From assembly GCA_009919175.1 (NCBI GenBank), contig RGCL01000005.1:1-64000 (forward strand): a stretch of DNA of 64,000 bases, in the 5' to 3' direction. The stretch comes from Betaproteobacteria bacterium. Its GTDB lineage: Bacteria; Pseudomonadota; Gammaproteobacteria; Burkholderiales; Burkholderiaceae_C. Of the stretch, positions 60,944-64,000 are shown piece after piece; positions within the stretch are counted from its first letter, which is position 1; each line of letters begins with the position of its first letter. The translations under genes were made by a program, and so were the position numbers. Below the pieces are notes generated by a model. It did no database searches and was not told the origin of the DNA. It worked only from the letters and a program-made list of their open reading frames with translations.

Positions 60944-62118
60944 GTCCAGTTGCAATCGTTGGCGTGGGTCAGACGACCTATCGACGCAGCCACCCTGAGA
61001 TGAGCTCTAGGGAGCTGATCTGGACAGCAGCCCGTCAAGCTCTTGATGACGCTGGGATGTCCATGGATGACATTGATGTCGTCATGGCTGGTGTGGCTCC
61101 CGATGCGCTGGCAGGCGAGGCTGCACTGGATCGCACTGGCATGATGGGACACGGTATTCCATACATGCGCATCAACACGGGCGGTGTCACAGGATCATCG
61201 ACAGTCTTTGCAGGGGCCTCTTACATCCGAGCTGGTCGAGCACGAGCCGTGCTGGTGTTTGCCCTGGAGCGCATGGGTCAGGCAACTTCATCGCAGCAGG
61301 TATTCAACACCATCTTTGATCCAATCTATGAAAAAGATTTTCCGCTGACCACCATCACCATGGCGGCATTACGGGCGTCGATGCTGATGCGCTTGTATGG
61401 CTACACAGACCGTCACTGGGCGGAGATCGCTGCACGCAATTACCGGCATGCAGCTCGAAATCCACTAGCCCACATCCGGCGCGAAGTCACCTCGGACGAG
61501 GTGATGCAATCCCCACTCTTGGCTTGGCCCATCCATCGCATGGAAGCCTGTCCCATGTCTGAAGGTGCTTGTGCGATGGTGCTGGTCGATTCAGACCATG
61601 CAGCTGGCCGCAACCCGGTATGGATACAAGGCTACGCATCAACCTCAGATTGCTATGCCATGGGTGACCGCATTCATCGGCCGGACGCCAATCTGGTTGA
61701 TCTCTTGTCTCTGCGTCTTTCTGCTCAAAAGGCATACCAGCAAGCTGGCGTCACCAATCCACGCAAGCAAATCAGGGTCTTTGAGCTTTACTCTGCGTTT
61801 TCCAGCGCTGAAGCCATGGCCTACCCTGCTCTTGGATTGTGTACGTCGGAAGAGGGGCCAGCTTTTGTTGAACAACAACTGGTAGATCCGACATTGCCAG
61901 TTTTCAATCCTTCTGGCGGACCTCAGGGTGCCAACCCCGTGAGCGCCACTGCGATGGTTCGTATTGCTGAATGTGCATTGCAAGTGCGAGGTTCACTGAA
62001 GACGCACCAGGTTGACGGAGTGGAGCGCGCAGTGGCCACAGGCCAAGGCGGTGCCACTCAGTTCTCGACAGTGTGCGTGCTAGGCCGTCATCCAACTACC
62101 GGAGGAGAGATTACTTGA
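60940..62118 (+). CDS. Thiolase-superfamily protein with repurposed active site, Ltp2-like
   Basis: The 392-residue protein starts VAIVGVGQTTYRRSHPEM, the usual thiolase/SCP-x opening, but the cysteine position reads GVTGSS and the histidine block reads FELYSAFSS, with tyrosine in its place; the last loop is NPSGGPQGANPVSATAM. This is the kind of change described for Ltp2, the retro-aldolase of steroid side-chain breakdown, which works with a DUF35 protein. A DUF35 gene follows with a four-base overlap. Retro-aldol cleavage of a beta-hydroxyacyl-CoA is therefore a fair inference, not a proof. Confidence 0.78.
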   Translation: MSPVAIVGVGQTTYRRSHPEMSSRELIWTAARQALDDAGMSMDDIDVVMAGVAPDALAGEAALDRTGMMGHGIPYMRINTGGVTGSSTVFAGASYIRAGRARAVLVFALERMGQATSSQQVFNTIFDPIYEKDFPLTTITMAALRASMLMRLYGYTDRHWAEIAARNYRHAARNPLAHIRREVTSDEVMQSPLLAWPIHRMEACPMSEGACAMVLVDSDHAAGRNPVWIQGYASTSDCYAMGDRIHRPDANLVDLLSLRLSAQKAYQQAGVTNPRKQIRVFELYSAFSSAEAMAYPALGLCTSEEGPAFVEQQLVDPTLPVFNPSGGPQGANPVSATAMVRIAECALQVRGSLKTHQVDGVERAVATGQGGATQFSTVCVLGRHPTTGGEIT

Positions 62119-62591
62119 ATTCAACTGAACTGATCACCATCCAGGGTCGCTGGGGTTTTGACTACACCTACTTTGCAGGCGAAGTGGCCACCCGTTTCTT
62201 TAATGAACTCAAGGAGAACCGACGCATCATGGGATCGCGATGCCCATCCTGCAAACGTCTCTTGGTTCCAGCTCGCTCGTTTTGTGACGCATGCATGGAA
62301 CGCACCACTGATTGGCAAAGCGTAGGTCCTCAAGGAACACTGGAAACGTTCACCATCATCACTACAGCTTTCCCAGGCTTGCCTGCACCTCCCATCATCA
62401 TGGCCTATGTGACGCTAGATGGGGCCGATACTGCGCTGATCAATGTTGTACGTGGAGAGGATCTCAGCGACATCCAGGCCGCAGCGAAGCGCCTCAACTC
62501 CCAACCTAGAGTGACCGTTCGCTTTGTTGAAAATCCCAAAGGACGAATCACCGATTTTTGGTTTGAATTGCTTCCCAAGACTGGGGGATGA
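62115..62591 (+). CDS. Zinc-ribbon/OB-fold DUF35 protein, probable partner of the thiolase-like protein
   Basis: The 158-residue protein has a rubredoxin-like zinc ribbon, CPSCKRLLVPARSFCDACM (four cysteines), followed by an OB-fold (GPQGTLETFTIITT, YVTLDGADTALINVV). DUF35 proteins bind acyl-CoA and form complexes with thiolase-like enzymes, as in ChsH2-Ltp2. The start is TTG at 62115, with GGAGGAG a few bases ahead, overlapping the upstream stop (TTGA). About 55 residues precede the ribbon, more than the usual short helical hairpin. Confidence 0.85.
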   Translation: MNSTELITIQGRWGFDYTYFAGEVATRFFNELKENRRIMGSRCPSCKRLLVPARSFCDACMERTTDWQSVGPQGTLETFTIITTAFPGLPAPPIIMAYVTLDGADTALINVVRGEDLSDIQAAAKRLNSQPRVTVRFVENPKGRITDFWFELLPKTGG

Positions 62592-63778
62592 CCATGAGTA
62601 ACAGTGGGATCTCGGGCAAAGCTGCCATTGTGGGCGTCGGAGAAACAGATTACATGCGAGGCACTGATCAGTCCATTCTTCAAATGATCTTGTCGGCTAG
62701 CATGGCTGCAATCAAAGATGCGGGATTGAAACCATCGGATGTCGACGGCATCATTCCACCGCCGGGATTTGTGGCCTGGGATGAGATTGCTGCCCATTTG
62801 GGTGTGCCTGATGTCCGCTACACCGCATGCCCACAGATGGGCGGGGCGAGTCCGACTGCAGCTTTGATCAATGCCTCCATGGCCATCGCAACCGGCATGG
62901 CCAATGTGGTGTTAATCACCATAGGCTGGAACGGATATTCAGCCATTCGTCCGCGCCCTGATGCACGGCCTAACCGTCGCCGTTTTTCTGCTGCATTCTT
63001 TGATGTGGTCAAAAACTATTACGCACCCTATGGCTTGCGTTCAGCTCCCTGGTGGTATTCACTTTATTTGCAGCGCTACGTCAAGATGTATGGTGTCCCA
63101 CCAGAAGCAGCCGGTGAAGTGGCGTTGGCTTGTCGTGCACACGCGCAGCTCAATGACAAGGCCCTGATGCGAGGACGCCCCTTGACCATGGAAGAGTATC
63201 TTGCCTCGACTTACATCAGTGAGCCATTGCGTAAGCTCGATTGCTGTGTCGAGACTGACTGCGCCGCTGCCGTCATTGTGACCACACCAGAGCGAGCGCG
63301 AGACATGCCACACACACCGGTGATTGTGATTGGTGGTGCAGAGGGTCATCCAGATCGTCCAGATGAACTGATTAACCGCAAAGATGTGCTCGATCTCGGG
63401 CTAGACCGCGCAGCGCCCCGAGCCTTTGCCATGGCGGGCGTGAAACCAACCGACATGGACTTTCTCCAAATATATGATTGTTTTACCCATGTCGTATTGC
63501 TTGAACTTGAAGCGCTGGGGCTTGCTCCTCGTGGCGGGGCAGCTGACTTCGTTAAGAATGGGAACATCCAACTCGGCGGAAAGTACCCGCTCAACACACA
63601 TGGTGGCCTCATGTCCCAAGGCCATTGTTGGGGTATGAACCATATTGTTGAAGCCACGCGTCAACTCCGACATGAAGCAGGAGCTGCACAAGTTCAGAAC
63701 TGCGAACTTGGGCTAGTGACTGGTTACGGCGATCTAGGCGATGCCAGTATTGCCATTTTGGCAAGGAGCACCTCATGA
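62588..63778 (+). CDS. Second Ltp2-like thiolase-superfamily protein
   Basis: The 396-residue protein starts AAIVGVGETDYMRGTD. The cysteine position reads MGGAS in CPQMGGASPTAALI, the histidine block reads LQIYDCFTHV with tyrosine, and the C-terminal loop keeps a histidine in MSQGHCWGMNH. It therefore lacks the thiolase nucleophile but keeps a different set of possible acid/base residues from its neighbour at 60940. It overlaps both its neighbours by four bases and is followed by its own DUF35 gene, so this is a second thiolase-like/DUF35 pair, perhaps acting on a later or shorter intermediate. Confidence 0.78.
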   Translation: MTMSNSGISGKAAIVGVGETDYMRGTDQSILQMILSASMAAIKDAGLKPSDVDGIIPPPGFVAWDEIAAHLGVPDVRYTACPQMGGASPTAALINASMAIATGMANVVLITIGWNGYSAIRPRPDARPNRRRFSAAFFDVVKNYYAPYGLRSAPWWYSLYLQRYVKMYGVPPEAAGEVALACRAHAQLNDKALMRGRPLTMEEYLASTYISEPLRKLDCCVETDCAAAVIVTTPERARDMPHTPVIVIGGAEGHPDRPDELINRKDVLDLGLDRAAPRAFAMAGVKPTDMDFLQIYDCFTHVVLLELEALGLAPRGGAADFVKNGNIQLGGKYPLNTHGGLMSQGHCWGMNHIVEATRQLRHEAGAAQVQNCELGLVTGYGDLGDASIAILARSTS

Positions 63779-64000
63779 CCCAATCCAACGAGACGGCCCA
63801 CTCTTCGCCGCATGTCATGATCCCCAAACCAGATGAGCTGGATCTGGACCTCTATCAGGCAATCGTGCGCCAAGGTGGGATTTGCATGCAACGATGCACA
63901 GCTTGTCATGCACATACACACCCTCCTCGCTATTACTGCCCAGCCTGCTCAAGTCCCGAATTCTCCTTTGCACCCGTTTCTGGAATCGGCGTTGTCTATT
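63775..64000 (+). CDS. Second DUF35 zinc-ribbon protein, cut by window end
   Basis: The first 75 codons are visible. The zinc ribbon is CTACHAHTHPPRYYCPAC, preceded by a hydrophilic N-terminus with LDLDLYQAIVRQGG, the helical hairpin of DUF35, and followed by the start of the OB-fold (FAPVSGIGVVY). The ATG overlaps the preceding stop (ATGA, 63775-63778). The operon continues to the right of the window. Confidence 0.85.
   Translation, partial: MTQSNETAHSSPHVMIPKPDELDLDLYQAIVRQGGICMQRCTACHAHTHPPRYYCPACSSPEFSFAPVSGIGVVY

Noticed and set aside
1-64000. tRNA, rRNA, CRISPR arrays, insertion sequences, phage genes
   Set aside because: No cloverleaf, rRNA-like stretch, regular direct-repeat array, transposase or integrase could be seen when reading both strands.

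Overview
The window looks like chromosome from a betaproteobacterium of the order Burkholderiales, most likely Comamonadaceae-like. This is inferred from the GC-rich coding style, a tripartite tricarboxylate transporter with Bug-type binding proteins, a TRAP system, a dedicated sulfate ABC system and many CoA-thioester catabolism genes. It is gene-dense, with about 59 genes and no gap over about 275 bases. I see no rRNA, tRNA, CRISPR array, transposase or integrase, and no classical DNA-binding regulator; the only signalling protein is a hybrid histidine kinase.

From left to right: a CoA-transferase cut by the window edge (1-1398), then an acyl-CoA synthetase/thiolase pair (1430-4161). Next is a peptide-type ABC transporter operon with an M81 peptidase and an amidase (4322-12384), followed by a serine hydrolase, an M20 peptidase and an aldehyde dehydrogenase (12414-16472). 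A hybrid kinase sits behind a lone binding protein (16469-20165). fdhD and an extradiol-type dioxygenase gene face mobA and a flavoprotein monooxygenase (20329-24283). tctCAB follows (24270-27301). A six-gene operon then carries a TRAP transporter, a flavoprotein hydroxylase, a LigW-like decarboxylase and a second Bug protein (27430-33674). modABC (33738-36361) is next to a copper-handling operon (36459-40918). The sulfate transporter region (41118-46799) includes a broken binding-protein gene and a RutE-like reductase. A small secreted protein and an SDR close the GC-rich part (46941-48253).

From about 48.28 kb to the right end the base composition is visibly less GC-rich and TTG starts are common, as expected for acquired DNA. 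This part holds a branched-chain-amino-acid-type ABC transporter with a fused LivM-LivG protein, three SDR/lactonase-type enzymes, a kinase-like phosphotransferase, a SurE-like phosphatase, a CrtC/AttH-like protein, three thiolase-superfamily proteins that lack the catalytic cysteine, and two zinc-ribbon/OB-fold (DUF35) proteins. Two copies of an 18-bp palindrome, GTCAACA-N4-TGTTGAC, lie in the only two divergent promoter regions of this part, and each arm supplies a TTGAC -35 element. The simplest reading is one uptake and degradation system for an unidentified, probably CoA-activated lipid or isoprenoid/steroid-like substrate, under one unseen regulator. The thiolase-like/DUF35 pairs resemble retro-aldolases of the Ltp2-ChsH2 type. 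This is the best candidate for an undescribed system here.

Elsewhere the genes fall into uptake-plus-catabolism modules for peptides or amides and for aromatic carboxylates, together with molybdenum supply (modABC, mobA, fdhD), copper defence and sulfate import.
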